From Devosia beringensis (GTDB lineage Bacteria > Pseudomonadota > Alphaproteobacteria > Rhizobiales > Devosiaceae): 64,000 nt of DNA. Below, one piece after another: positions 9,488-18,871 of this stretch (positions are counted from its first letter, which is position 1; every line of letters begins with the position of its first letter). Made by a program: the position numbers and the translations under genes. The notes beneath the pieces were generated by a model. That model made no database searches. It was not told where the DNA came from and saw nothing but the letters and a program-made list of their open reading frames with translations. The stretch covers positions 1,590,501-1,654,500 of the forward strand of contig NZ_CP045422.1 of assembly GCF_014926585.1 (NCBI RefSeq). The letters run 5' to 3'.

Positions 9488-12400
9488 GGTTCGCCCTCCG
9501 ATCCATCGACAGCAGTCCATTCGGCCAGCCGCGACAGGTGATCATAGGCGCCGGCAAAGCGCTGGCCGGGCAGCGGCAGTAGCCGGGCGGGCATGGGCGT
9601 GTCGCGCAGCAGGAAGAGTTCGACATGGCGCTGCATGCGCTGCGTGATCTCGTCGGCAGCGCCCATCAGGTCAAAGCCGTCGGCGGGGATGAAGGGCTTG
9701 GCCGTGAAGGCATCGGGGCCGAGGCCGACCTTGATATAGGTGAGGGCCGAGGTGGGCGCGGGGGCGATACCATCCTTGAGCGTACCGGCCTGGGCCATCT
9801 GGGCTTCGAGCAGCAATTGGGGGACCTCGAAGGCCTGCATGGCGCCCTTGGTGGGGGGCGAACCGGTCTTGAAGTCGATGATCTCAAGGGTGCCGTCAGC
9901 GAGCTCGTCGATGCGGTCGGCGCGGCCGCGCAGGGTGAAGGGCTCGCTCAGATGCAGCCTGAGCTCGCCATCGATCTCGGCGTGGCGCTGCGCCACCAGG
10001 GGTTCGCGGGCGCGCTCGAAAGCGAGGAACTGGATGGCGGCGGTATGGAAGCGGCGCAGCCAGATATCGCGGCGCTCGCCAATGGCGTCGAGGCCGGAAA
10101 ACTTGTCGGCGGCGATGGCCATCAGCGTGTCGATGGCATCGGGGGCCGTGACCGCGTGACGGCGGATGACGAAGGTGGCGAAGATGTCGTGGATGATGGT
10201 GCCGCGCTCGCGGCTGTCGGGACTGTCGCCCAGCGGATCGAGCGGCCGCAGACCCAGCACGTGCTTGGCATAGACATCATAGGGCGAGCGCATCAGGGTT
10301 TCGACTTCGGTGACCGAGAGGGCGCGCGGCCTTGTGCTGGCAGGCGGATTGGGCAGGGGACGCGGGGCTGGCCTGGTCTCCTCCACCGCATCGAGCCGGC
10401 GCGCCTGATCGAGCCAGATGGCGCCGGCGGCTTCCCAGGCATCGGCCGTGGCCTTGCCGGCGAAGGCCTGCAGCCGCTGCAGCAGGCGCGAGGCAATGGC
10501 AGGGCTGGCGCCGATGCGGTCGGCATGGGCGATGATGACCTGGGGATTGCCCATGGCCTGGGCAAAGTCATGCGCGGCCAGACCCTGGCGGCGCTCGGGC
10601 GGGTTGAGCCCGGCAGCCAGGCGCATGCCGCGGCTGAGCCAGGGGCCCGGATCGGCCGGTTCGGGCCATTTGTCCTCGTTGAGCGCGGCCAGGATCAGCA
10701 GATCGGGATTTTGCAGCCGGGCTTCGAGCTGGCCCCAGATGGCAATGTCCTGCCCCCGCTCTTCATGCGTGCGCACCTGGGCGCCCAGCATCAGCGCGCT
10801 GAGCACCCCGTCGAGCTGGCGCGGGCGGAAGCTGTGGCCCTCGCCACCAAGGCTCGCCATCTGCCCGGCCCAGTCGGCCAGTTCGCGGCGACCCGGGATC
10901 TCGGCGCCGTCGGCCACGGCGTCAAAGGCGCTGCAGAGGGAAGCGGCCAGGGCGCCGGCGCGGATGGATTTTTCCCCCAGCAGGGCAAAGAGGGGCGTCA
11001 GCGCCGTCTCGATCTGGTCGAACAGCGCCAGGATCGGCGCGCGATCGGCCTCGGTGAGGCGGCGGGCCGGATGGGTGGTGGTCTTGTCGATATTGGCGGC
11101 CAGCAATTGGCGCAGGCCGGCCAGACCGGGATTGGCGCGCTGGCCGCGCAACAGGCCCAGCTCTATGGCGTCGGCCAAGGCCGAAATGGCGGCGCGGCTC
11201 TGCCCGAAACGGGTGGCGCGGTTGCGCAGCAGGGCCATGAGATCGACGGCCGAGCAACCATTGTTCGCCAGCGCCAGGATCTGGCGCAACAGGCGCCCGG
11301 CGGCCGACTGGAATAGGGGCGCGCCGGCGGCATCGTCGACGGCAACGCCAAAGCGGCGCAGTTCGGCGGCGATGCGGCGGGCCAGATTACGATCGGGCGT
11401 GACGATGCCGACGGTTTTTTGGTCACTGAGGGCCTGGCGCGCGGCGAGAGCGATGGCGCGGGCCTCCTCGTCCTCGGTGCGAGCGCGGATGACGGACAGG
11501 CCATGGCTGGCAAGGGCGAGCTGGTCTGGCGTGAGGCGCTGGGTGGACCAGCGGGCGGTGTCGCGGGTGAGCGCGAGGGCGCGATGGACCAAAGTGGTGC
11601 GGGGATGGTCGGTGGGCGCCAGTTCGGTGACGTCGCTGATGGCAGCGCCCATGGCGCGAAGCAATTTAGCCAAGCCATATTGCGGATGGCCATGGGGATT
11701 GTTGGCCGGATCGAGCAAAGCCGCGTGATCGGCCGGGGTCATGGCGCAATCGAGGCCCGGCAGCACCACGGCGCCGCGCGGCAGGGCATTGATGGCGGCT
11801 AGGAGGCGCGCGGTGGCGACGATCGAGCCGGTGGAGCCGGCGGCAATGACCGGGCGGGTGCCATAGACCAGAGGGGTGGCCGACGCCTGGCGATCGAGGC
11901 GCTGGCCGCGCAAGGCGGCGATATCGGCCTGGCCGCTGGCGGCCAGTCGTAGCGGCCAATAGGTCAGGGCGATATCGAGAAAGGTCAGCGTCTGCTGCCA
12001 GTATTCGCCCAGATTAGCCTCGATCTCGGGCACGATGGCGCGGATCTCGGCGGCGCCGCGCTCCTCGGTATGCAGATCATCGATCAGTACGCCCAGCGAT
12101 TCGGCCATGGAGAGGATTTCCCCGGCCGTGGGGGGACTGGAAAAGGCGCGCTGGCCGGCGGGTGAATTGGCCCATTGATCGACGAGGCTGGAGAGCACTA
12201 GCCGGCGTTCGAGGCCCGAGGCCGCCGGCAGCGGAATGGGCGCGTCGAAGGGCGGCAGGAAAGGCTCTTCGTCCTCGACCTCGCCGCCAAAGGTGCGGAT
12301 ATCGGGCAACAGGCCATGGCCGCGGCGGGCAAATTCATCGGCCAGAGCCTGCTTGGCGCGGCGGGTGGGGAGGACAATGGTGACATCGGTGAGCCAGAAG

Positions 12401-12501
12401 GGCGCGGTCTGGTCGGCGCCGCCCAATAGCGTGCCATCGATGACCCGATCGGCCAGGGTAGCGATGAAGCGGGCATGTGGGGCGATGGAGAAGAGGGTCA
12501 T
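9484..12501 (-). CDS. addB: Double-strand break repair protein AddB
   Basis: Partner subunit of AddA, about 1005 residues, of the alphaproteobacterial AddB type. The N-terminal part is an inactivated helicase fold; the C-terminal nuclease domain carries the catalytic run LRGRADRIDEL...LEIIDFKTG near residues 855-880. The ATG at 12501 overlaps the stop of the upstream nucleotidyltransferase gene as ATGA, and its own stop overlaps the addA start as ATGA, so three genes form one coupled operon (nucleotidyltransferase, addB, addA). The longer reading frame upstream of 12501 overlaps the neighbour by 72 bases and looks like non-coding Arg/Pro-rich shadow. Confidence 0.93.
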   Translation of the reverse strand: MTLFSIAPHARFIATLADRVIDGTLLGGADQTAPFWLTDVTIVLPTRRAKQALADEFARRGHGLLPDIRTFGGEVEDEEPFLPPFDAPIPLPAASGLERRLVLSSLVDQWANSPAGQRAFSSPPTAGEILSMAESLGVLIDDLHTEERGAAEIRAIVPEIEANLGEYWQQTLTFLDIALTYWPLRLAASGQADIAALRGQRLDRQASATPLVYGTRPVIAAGSTGSIVATARLLAAINALPRGAVVLPGLDCAMTPADHAALLDPANNPHGHPQYGLAKLLRAMGAAISDVTELAPTDHPRTTLVHRALALTRDTARWSTQRLTPDQLALASHGLSVIRARTEDEEARAIALAARQALSDQKTVGIVTPDRNLARRIAAELRRFGVAVDDAAGAPLFQSAAGRLLRQILALANNGCSAVDLMALLRNRATRFGQSRAAISALADAIELGLLRGQRANPGLAGLRQLLAANIDKTTTHPARRLTEADRAPILALFDQIETALTPLFALLGEKSIRAGALAASLCSAFDAVADGAEIPGRRELADWAGQMASLGGEGHSFRPRQLDGVLSALMLGAQVRTHEERGQDIAIWGQLEARLQNPDLLILAALNEDKWPEPADPGPWLSRGMRLAAGLNPPERRQGLAAHDFAQAMGNPQVIIAHADRIGASPAIASRLLQRLQAFAGKATADAWEAAGAIWLDQARRLDAVEETRPAPRPLPNPPASTRPRALSVTEVETLMRSPYDVYAKHVLGLRPLDPLGDSPDSRERGTIIHDIFATFVIRRHAVTAPDAIDTLMAIAADKFSGLDAIGERRDIWLRRFHTAAIQFLAFERAREPLVAQRHAEIDGELRLHLSEPFTLRGRADRIDELADGTLEIIDFKTGSPPTKGAMQAFEVPQLLLEAQMAQAGTLKDGIAPAPTSALTYIKVGLGPDAFTAKPFIPADGFDLMGAADEITQRMQRHVELFLLRDTPMPARLLPLPGQRFAGAYDHLSRLAEWTAVDGSEGEP

Positions 12502-13214
12502 GGCGCGGTGGGGGCGGCGAGGCGCCGCTCGGCCTCGGCGAGCCCGGCCGGATCGCCAACATGAAACCAAGGGGCATTGAGCGCGACGCCATAGAGGGTT
12601 TCGCGCTCAAGGCAGGCATCGAACAGGTCATTGAGCGAGAAGGCGCCATCGGGCGTATCGGCGAAGAGCGCCTTGCCCATAACGGCGACGCCGCAATAGA
12701 TCACCGGGGCGCCATAGTCGCGGGTGATCTCGCCACTGGGGGCGAGGCAAAAATCATGGCTGCGGGCAAAGCCGGTGGCATCGCGCGGGTGCACGCAAAG
12801 CAGCACGATCTCGGCTTTTCCCGCGGCAAAGCGGGCGAGCAGCCGGGCCAGCGGCGCATCGCTGCCGGCAGGCCAGAAGGCATCGGTATTCATCACCAGG
12901 ATCGGGTCGGAATGCAGCATGGGCAGAGCCCGCTTGACCCCGCCACCGGTATTGAGCAGGTCCTCCTCGCGGCTGAGCTTGAGCAGGCCGCCGAAATGGG
13001 CCAGCAGCTGGTCGGCGCGATAATGGCCATTGGCGACGAAGCGCTTGGCGCCCTCGGCCCTGGCATTGTCCATGACCCGCTCGATCAGCGGCACGCCGGC
13101 CACCGGCACCAGCGGCTTGGGCATGGAATCGGTGATGGGCCGCAAGCGTGTGCCCAGGCCCGCGGCCAGCAGCATGACGTCGGGGAATCGGCTGGGTTCG
13201 GTGGTGTCGGTCAT
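12498..13214 (-). CDS. MurU-like sugar-1-phosphate nucleotidyltransferase
   Basis: Cytoplasmic nucleotidyltransferase of 238 residues with the signature LLAAGLGTRLRPITD...PKPLVPVAG (residues 15-45) of the NTP-transferase family. Position directly upstream of addB-addA is typical for the N-acetylmuramate-1-phosphate uridylyltransferase MurU of the peptidoglycan recycling pathway, where it usually follows tsaE and the kinase amgK. Here neither tsaE nor amgK is present; the gene is first in its operon and the next upstream gene is pheT, with an intergenic repeat between. Mannose-1-phosphate guanylyltransferase is the main alternative. The function rests on neighbourhood more than on diagnostic residues. 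Confidence 0.8.
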   Translation of the reverse strand: MTDTTEPSRFPDVMLLAAGLGTRLRPITDSMPKPLVPVAGVPLIERVMDNARAEGAKRFVANGHYRADQLLAHFGGLLKLSREEDLLNTGGGVKRALPMLHSDPILVMNTDAFWPAGSDAPLARLLARFAAGKAEIVLLCVHPRDATGFARSHDFCLAPSGEITRDYGAPVIYCGVAVMGKALFADTPDGAFSLNDLFDACLERETLYGVALNAPWFHVGDPAGLAEAERRLAAPTAP

Positions 13215-13284
13215 GGGCGGATAAGACCGATGTTAGCTCGCTTCGTCCACCCCTTCCCTGCCCCCTACCCGGGTCCCCGCCATT

Positions 13285-13360
13285 CGAGCGTAGCTCTCAT
13301 GGCCTCCTCACCTAAAATCGCTCCACTGGAGCGATTTGCCTGCGGCCGGTTCGAAGCCCC
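13285..13360. repeat. Intergenic palindromic repeat, copy A
   Basis: About 75 bases that closely resemble 18099-18172. The core is a perfect inverted repeat AAATCGCTCC-ACT-GGAGCGATTT at 13315-13337, preceded by a shared GAGCG...GCTCTCAT..CCT.CTCACCT stretch and followed by shared GCCT..GGC.GG.TCGAAG. It lies between the ends of pheT and the start of the MurU-like gene. No T-tract follows, so it does not look like a simple terminator. Confidence 0.75.
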
Positions 13361-13405
13361 CTGAAGGGGGAGGGGCGGTTCGGTGCGTGGGGTGAGTTCG
13401 CCGCG

Positions 13406-15826
13406 TCAGGTGCGCAGCACGCCGCCGGTGGACTTGGTGACGGCGGCGACGACGGCGGCGGAGACCTGGTCGATGTCTTCGTCGGTCAGGGTCTTGTCCA
13501 TGGGCTGGATGGTGACGGCGATGGCGACGGACTTCTTGCCGGCTCCGACATGGCTGCCTTCGAAGACGTCAAAGATATTGACGTCGCGGATCAGCGCCTT
13601 GTCGGCGCCGCGGGCGGCGCGCAGGATGGTGGCGGCGGTGACTGCGCTGTCGACGACAAAGGCAAAGTCACGGCTGAGCGGCATGAGCGCGGACAGCGCC
13701 AGAGCCGGCTTGGTGCGGGTAGCCTTCTTGCGCGACTCGGGCAGCGCGTCGAGATCGATCTCGAAGGCGGCGACCGGGCCGCTCAGATCGAGCGCTGTGG
13801 CCCAGGCCGGATGCAGTTCGCCGAACCAGCCCAGGGTGACCTTGGGGCCCAGGGCAATGCGGCCGCCGCGGCCGGGATGGCTCCAGGGTGCCGGTTCGGC
13901 CAGGATCTGCACCTTGTCGATATCGACGCCCAGCGCATCGAGCACGGCGGCCAGATCGGCCTTGGCGTCAAAGACACCAACCTTGTCGGCCTTGCCCGAC
14001 CAGTGACGACCCGAGCCATTCAGGCCGGCCGTGCCGGTGCGGATGCCGGTGGCATAGGTGTGCTGGCCCTCGGGGCTGGCCGAGAGGAAGACCTGGCCGA
14101 CTTCAAAGAGGCCGAGATCATCCAGGCCGCGATTGGTGTTGCGCAGGGCGGCCGCCAGCAGGCCGGGCAGCAGGGAAGGCCGCATGTCGGTCATGTCGGC
14201 GGCGATGGCATTGGCCAACTGCAGCTCTTCCTGGCCGCCACCGAAGCGGGTGGCTTCGGCATGGCTGATGAAGCTCCAGGTGACCGCCTCGTCCAGCCCG
14301 CGCGATGCCAAAGCCCGGCGGGCGATGCGGCGACGGTTCTGGATGGTGGTCAGCATGCGCGGGGCGACATGGCTCAGCCGAGCCAGCGGCTCGACCGGGA
14401 TATTGTCGACGCCGACCATGCGCATGACCTCCTCGACCAGATCGGCCTTGAGGGTGACATCGGGACGCCAGCTGGGGACTTTCACCGTGAAGACATCGCC
14501 CTTGGGGGTGAGCTCGAATCCGAGCTTGGAGAGGATGGCGGTGACGATCATCGGCTCGACATCGAGGCCGGTGAGGCGGCGCACTTCGCTGAGCGGGAAG
14601 TCGATGGTGGTATCAGCATAGACGTCCTCGCCCGACACAGCCGGCTCCATGGCCTGCCCGCCGCAGAGCTCGAGCACCAGGCGCGTCGCCAGCTCGAGGC
14701 CGGGATCGGTCAAGGCCGGATCAACATGGCGCTCGAGGCGATAGCGGGCATCGGAGACGATGCCGGTCTTGCGGCCGGTGCGGGCGATGAGATCAGGATC
14801 CCAGCTGGCGCATTCCATGAAGACATTGGTGGTGGCGTCGGTGACGCCGGAGCGGATGCCGCCCATGATACCGCCGAGGCAAAGCGGGCCGGTATCGTCG
14901 GCGATGACGGTCATGGTCTCGTCGAGGACATAGACCTTGTTGTCGAGCGCGTCGAAGCTCTCGTTGCGGGCATTTCGCAGCACGGGCTGGCCGTCGAGCT
15001 TGTCGGCATCATAGGCGTGCAGCGGCCGGCCCCAGCCGAGCGACACCCAATTGGTGATGTCGACAATGGCATTGATGGGGCGCAGGCCGACGGCGCGCAG
15101 GCGCTGCTGTAACCAGGCGGGGGACGGGCCGTTCTTGACGCCCTTGATATAGCGACCGCCGAAGCGGCGGATGGCCTTGGGCTCGTCCGCGCCGAACTGG
15201 TGCGGCAGCGGGGCGATGGGGCTTTTGCCCTGCGAGGGCACCGGGGACATATCAGTGGTCTTGAGCGTGCCCAGGCCATAGGCGGCCAGATCGCGGGCAA
15301 TGCCATAGACGCCGGTGGCGTCGCCACGATTGGGCGTAATGGAAATGTCAAAGACCACGCCGTCAATGCCGGCATAGCTGGGATAGCTGACGCCAATGGG
15401 GGCGTCGGCGGGCAGCTCGATAATGCCGTCGTGGTCCTCGGAGAGTTCGAGCTCGGCATTGGAGCAGAGCATGCCATTGGAGACCTGGCCGCGGATATTG
15501 CCCTTGCCGATGGTCATGTCCTTGCCCGGGATATAGGTGCCGGGGAAGGCAAAGACGGTCTTGAGGCCGGTGCGCGCATTGGGGGCGCCGCAGACCACGT
15601 CGATCAGCTCACCGGTGCCGGCATCGACCTTGCAGACGCGCAGGCGGTCGGCATCGGGGTGTTGCTCGGCCGAGACCACATGGGCGGTGACGAAATTGGC
15701 CAGCGCCTTGCCCTGGTCTTCCATGGCCTCGAGTTCGAGCCCGATCAGGGTCAGCGTCGTGCCGATTTCAGTGGCGGACGCATCGGTGTCGAGATGTTCC
15801 TTGAGCCAGTCGAGGGTGAATTTCAT
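13406..15826 (-). CDS. pheT: Phenylalanine-tRNA ligase beta subunit
   Basis: Beta subunit of the alpha2-beta2 phenylalanyl-tRNA synthetase, 806 residues, normal length. In order: N-terminal tRNA-binding (EMAP-like) domain at about 40-150, B3/B4 editing domain, B5 domain near 400-470, the inactive class II-like core, and a C-terminal FDX-ACB anticodon-binding domain at 712-805 ending at the stop. It starts 12 bases after the ASCH-exonuclease gene, so pheS, that gene and pheT are one transcription unit. Confidence 0.97.
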   Translation of the reverse strand: MKFTLDWLKEHLDTDASATEIGTTLTLIGLELEAMEDQGKALANFVTAHVVSAEQHPDADRLRVCKVDAGTGELIDVVCGAPNARTGLKTVFAFPGTYIPGKDMTIGKGNIRGQVSNGMLCSNAELELSEDHDGIIELPADAPIGVSYPSYAGIDGVVFDISITPNRGDATGVYGIARDLAAYGLGTLKTTDMSPVPSQGKSPIAPLPHQFGADEPKAIRRFGGRYIKGVKNGPSPAWLQQRLRAVGLRPINAIVDITNWVSLGWGRPLHAYDADKLDGQPVLRNARNESFDALDNKVYVLDETMTVIADDTGPLCLGGIMGGIRSGVTDATTNVFMECASWDPDLIARTGRKTGIVSDARYRLERHVDPALTDPGLELATRLVLELCGGQAMEPAVSGEDVYADTTIDFPLSEVRRLTGLDVEPMIVTAILSKLGFELTPKGDVFTVKVPSWRPDVTLKADLVEEVMRMVGVDNIPVEPLARLSHVAPRMLTTIQNRRRIARRALASRGLDEAVTWSFISHAEATRFGGGQEELQLANAIAADMTDMRPSLLPGLLAAALRNTNRGLDDLGLFEVGQVFLSASPEGQHTYATGIRTGTAGLNGSGRHWSGKADKVGVFDAKADLAAVLDALGVDIDKVQILAEPAPWSHPGRGGRIALGPKVTLGWFGELHPAWATALDLSGPVAAFEIDLDALPESRKKATRTKPALALSALMPLSRDFAFVVDSAVTAATILRAARGADKALIRDVNIFDVFEGSHVGAGKKSVAIAVTIQPMDKTLTDEDIDQVSAAVVAAVTKSTGGVLRT

Positions 15827-15838
15827 GGATATGGGCCT

Positions 15839-16882
15839 TTAGCGGAAGTCGCTGGCGCTGCCGGTAATGGCCGGCAGGCTGCGGGAAATCTTGAACAGTT
15901 CGACCAGCACATTGGCAAAGCCGCGGGCGTCGTCGATGGCACGGTGGGTATGGGCGATGTGACCGTAGAATTCGGCCGGCAGCTTGCTCATGCCCCAGTC
16001 GAGATAGGGCGCGCCACGCAGGGTGCCGGCCATGGTATAAAGGCAGATGCCGCCGCCGCGAAAAATCTGGCGGCCCTTGAACGGACCGGACAGGGCGCGG
16101 GTGCCGGCATATTCATCGAGATAATGATCCATCCACAGCCCGTCAAAGATCATCGGCGCGGCGACGAAGACCTTGGGGCCGGGCAGACTGTCGACCCAAT
16201 CGGCAAAGCGCGGCATGACCACGGCCGGGTCTTCGGCATTGGTCGTGGCGGCCGCCCAGGCCTCGGGCTGGGTTTCCCACCATTCCATGGTGGTCTCATT
16301 GGTGGTGCGGTCGGGGCGCTGCAGCAGCTGGGCCTCGAAGTCGCCATAGGAGGTGCCGTCGGCGGCGATGGCGACCGAGGCAAAGCTCAGCATGGAATTG
16401 TGCAGCGGGGTGGGGCCATCGCTTTCGATATCGGTGACGATGAAGATGGGCGTGGCGACCTGGTTATAGACGTCGCGCCCGGCCGGCAGCACGGTTACGA
16501 GGCGGAAGGTCTCGCAGACCAGCTCCATATCGGGCGAGAAGCCGCCATTGCGGGCGAAATAGGCCTCGTGGCCGGCGCGCCAGGCGGCGTAGTCGCCCTC
16601 GCCTTCCCTGTCGGTGAAGTCCGGGCCAACATCGTCGAAGCGCCTTGTTTCGACGCTGAGCGTCTCGATGACGCAGGCGGGCACACCCGCGCCATTGCGC
16701 ACCACATCGCGCCGCCCGGGCTCAGGCATGGGCTCGCCGCCGGGACCATAGTCGCGCAGCGCGCCACAGGTCGCGGTCTTCCTGCCGGCCAGCACCAAAG
16801 CCAGCAGTTCATCGGCCAGTTCGGGCGAGTCGCCGAAGCTGAACTGGACGGCGTCGGCATAAAGGGGCGGGAGGTCGACCAT
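15839..16882 (-). CDS. ASCH domain fused to a DEDDh 3'-5' exonuclease-like domain
   Basis: Single uninterrupted 347-residue frame lying between pheS (5-base gap) and pheT (12-base gap). Residues about 10-130 resemble an ASCH domain: FSFGDSPELADELLALVLAG followed by GRKTAT, then the VIETLSVETRRFDDV and EGDYAAWRAGHEAYF blocks. ASCH domains are a PUA-like fold linked to RNA binding or RNA/nucleoside hydrolysis. Residues about 145-325 look like a DnaQ/RNase T-type exonuclease with all five DEDDh residues readable: D-x-E in VTDIESDG (near 150), Asp in MIFDGLWMDHY (near 246) and HxAxxD in HRAIDD (309-316). A role on RNA or tRNA is inferred from the domains and position. The exact substrate is unknown, and I do not know this fusion as a described family. 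Confidence 0.8.
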   Translation of the reverse strand: MVDLPPLYADAVQFSFGDSPELADELLALVLAGRKTATCGALRDYGPGGEPMPEPGRRDVVRNGAGVPACVIETLSVETRRFDDVGPDFTDREGEGDYAAWRAGHEAYFARNGGFSPDMELVCETFRLVTVLPAGRDVYNQVATPIFIVTDIESDGPTPLHNSMLSFASVAIAADGTSYGDFEAQLLQRPDRTTNETTMEWWETQPEAWAAATTNAEDPAVVMPRFADWVDSLPGPKVFVAAPMIFDGLWMDHYLDEYAGTRALSGPFKGRQIFRGGGICLYTMAGTLRGAPYLDWGMSKLPAEFYGHIAHTHRAIDDARGFANVLVELFKISRSLPAITGSASDFR

Positions 16883-16886
16883 TGGT

Positions 16887-18017
16887 CTAGCTGCTCAAGC
16901 CGCCAAACAGGGTCGGCAGATCCAGCGGGCGGAAGCCGTAGTGGTCGAGCCAGCGCTGGTCGGCGTCGAAGAAGGCGCGCAGGTCCGGCATGCCGTATTT
17001 GAGCATGGCGATGCGATCGATGCCCATGCCCCAGGCAAAACCCTGGTAGATCTCCGGATCGAGCCCGGCATTGGCGATGACATTGGGATGGACCATTCCG
17101 CAGCCGAGGATTTCGAGCCAGTCGCTGCCTTCGCCGATCTTGACCTCGGCGCCGGAGCGATCGCACTGCACATCGACTTCCATAGATGGCTCGGTGAAGG
17201 GGAAGAAGCTGGGGCGGAAGCGCAGGGTGACGTTGGGGACCTCGAAATAGGCCTTGAGGAATTCCTCGAGCACCCAGCGCAGCTGGCCGATATGGCTGGA
17301 CTTGTCGATCACCAGGCCTTCGACCTGGTGGAACATGGGCGTGTGGGTCTGGTCGCTGTCATTGCGATAGGTGCGACCGGGCATGACCACCCGGATCGGC
17401 GGATCCATGGCGGGGGTCAGATAGGCGGCGGAAGGCTTGTCATTGGTCTTGTGCATGACGCGCATCTGCACCGGCGAGGTATGGGTGCGCAGCACCTTTT
17501 TGACGCCATCGGGGCCGGGCTTCATGAAGAAGGTATCGTGCATTTCCCGAGCCGGATGGCCCTCGGGGAAATTGAGCGCGGTGAAGTTGAGATAGTCGGT
17601 CTCGATATCGGGACCTTCGGCGATGGAAAAGCCCATGTCGGAAAAGATCGCGGTGATCTCGTCGATGGTCTGGCTGATCGGGTGGATGCGGCCACGCGCG
17701 GTGGGCGCCGGTTGCAGCGGCAGGGTGATGTCGAGGGTTTCAGCCGCGAGGCGGGCGTCGAGGGCGGCGGCGCCGAGCGCGGCGCTGCGGGCCTCGATGA
17801 GGCCCGCAATTTCGGCCTTGAGGCCGTTGATGGCCGGGCCGGCGCTCTTGCGCTCTTCTGGCGCCATGGAACCAAGCGAAGCCAGCAGCGCCGAGACACT
17901 GCCCTTCTTGCCCAGCGCGGCAACGCGGACGGCATCAAGCGCGGCCTCATCGGCGGCGGCGGCAATGGCCGCGCCAAGGTCGGTGCGCAGGGTATCGATC
18001 TGGGTATCCAGGGACAT
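16887..18017 (-). CDS. pheS: Phenylalanine-tRNA ligase alpha subunit
   Basis: Catalytic alpha subunit of phenylalanyl-tRNA synthetase, 376 residues. It has an N-terminal coiled coil (residues 1-90), class II motif 2 ([21 protein letters not shown] region) and motif 3 ([20 protein letters not shown]) near the C-terminus. I start at the ATG at 18017, where the family N-terminus [14 protein letters not shown] begins; the open frame runs 67 codons further upstream, through a terminator and a repeat, and is not expected to be translated. It lies downstream of rpmI-rplT, as is usual in alphaproteobacteria. Confidence 0.97.
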   Translation of the reverse strand: MSLDTQIDTLRTDLGAAIAAAADEAALDAVRVAALGKKGSVSALLASLGSMAPEERKSAGPAINGLKAEIAGLIEARSAALGAAALDARLAAETLDITLPLQPAPTARGRIHPISQTIDEITAIFSDMGFSIAEGPDIETDYLNFTALNFPEGHPAREMHDTFFMKPGPDGVKKVLRTHTSPVQMRVMHKTNDKPSAAYLTPAMDPPIRVVMPGRTYRNDSDQTHTPMFHQVEGLVIDKSSHIGQLRWVLEEFLKAYFEVPNVTLRFRPSFFPFTEPSMEVDVQCDRSGAEVKIGEGSDWLEILGCGMVHPNVIANAGLDPEIYQGFAWGMGIDRIAMLKYGMPDLRAFFDADQRWLDHYGFRPLDLPTLFGGLSS

Positions 18018-18098
18018 GGTATTTCTCGTCAATTCGGTTGGCTGCGTTAGAGCATTTTGAATGCGCGGAGTCAGGTGGAAAGTGCAGATTGGCCCTTT

Positions 18099-18172
18099 GA
18101 GCGCCGCTCTCATAGCCTTCTCACCTGAAGCGCTCCATCGGAGCGATTTGCCTATGGCAGGCTCGAAGGGCA
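18099..18172. repeat. Intergenic palindromic repeat, copy B
   Basis: Second copy of the element at 13285-13360, in the same orientation. It has the same CGCTCC-ATC-GGAGCG palindrome followed by ATTTGCCT, here in the leader of pheS, after the rplT terminator. Together the two copies bracket the pheS-pheT block. Confidence 0.75.
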
Positions 18173-18215
18173 AAGAAAAACGCCCCGCGCCAGCCCAAAG
18201 GGCAGCGCAAGGCGT
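18173..18215 (-). terminator. Rho-independent terminator after rplT
   Basis: On the minus strand a long hairpin pairs ACGCC..GCGC.GCCC with GGGC.GCGC..GGCGT (arms at 18196-18215 and 18180-18193), followed by TTTTTCTTT. It separates the ribosomal protein operon from the pheS leader. Confidence 0.8.
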
Positions 18216-18245
18216 CAAATTCGACCTCAGCAGGGCGGGGGAGAG

Positions 18246-18650
18246 TTAGGCGGCGGTGACGCGGGCGTGGGTAACGGTGTCCACGCTCTCGAGATATGCC
18301 AGAGCAGCCTTGGCCTTAGCGACCAGCACGTTGAACGCTTCAGGCTGGGTGATCGCGAGATCGCTCAGCACCTTACGATCGACGGCAATCTCAGCCTTGC
18401 TGAGGCCGTCGATAAATCGACCATAGGTCAGGCCCTGATCGCGCACGGCAGCGTTGATACGCTGGATCCAGAGGGCGCGGAAATTGCGCTTCTTGATACG
18501 ACGATCGCGATAGGCATACTGGCCGGCCTTTTCGACGGCCTGCTTGGCGATACGGATCGTCGACTTGCGGCGGCCATAATAGCCTTCTGCAGCCTTGAGA
18601 ACTTTTTTGTGGCGGGCGTGATTGGTAACGCCTCTTTTAACGCGTGACAT
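18246..18650 (-). CDS. rplT: 50S ribosomal protein L20
   Basis: Large-subunit ribosomal protein of 134 residues with the strongly basic N-terminus typical of L20 ([20 protein letters not shown]) and the conserved [21 protein letters not shown] block. L20 nucleates 50S assembly on 23S rRNA. It follows rpmI by 20 bases and is closed by a terminator. infC, often upstream of rpmI in other bacteria, is absent here. Confidence 0.98.
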   Translation of the reverse strand: MSRVKRGVTNHARHKKVLKAAEGYYGRRKSTIRIAKQAVEKAGQYAYRDRRIKKRNFRALWIQRINAAVRDQGLTYGRFIDGLSKAEIAVDRKVLSDLAITQPEAFNVLVAKAKAALAYLESVDTVTHARVTAA

Positions 18651-18670
18651 GTGTCAGCTTCCTTTCAGCG

Positions 18671-18871
18671 TTAGCGATTGTACGGCATGTACCACTTGAC
18701 CAGACCCTCGTCGCCCTTGGACAGGATCTTGGTACCGCGGTTCGTGCGAATGTACTTGGCATTGTGGTTGATCAGGCGGTGGCGCTTGCCGGCGACGCCT
18801 GCCTTGACACGACCGGTCGCTGTGAAACTGAAACGCTTTTTGGCGCCAGATTTCGTCTTCATCTTGGGCAT
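18671..18871 (-). CDS. rpmI: 50S ribosomal protein L35
   Basis: Ribosomal protein of 66 residues, basic, with [20 protein letters not shown] at the start and [19 protein letters not shown] in the middle, as expected of L35. I use the ATG at 18871, preceded by an AGGAC ribosome site; the longer frame adds 15 residues before the conserved N-terminus. First gene of the rpmI-rplT pair. Confidence 0.97.
   Translation of the reverse strand: MPKMKTKSGAKKRFSFTATGRVKAGVAGKRHRLINHNAKYIRTNRGTKILSKGDEGLVKWYMPYNR

Noticed and set aside
9625..11316. 563-residue plus-strand frame antisense to addB
   Set aside because: Gly/Gln/His-rich antisense shadow; addB is supported by operon overlaps and a nuclease motif.
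13550..17002. Long plus-strand frames antisense to pheT and the ASCH-exonuclease gene
   Set aside because: Antisense shadows opposite conserved genes, lacking domains.
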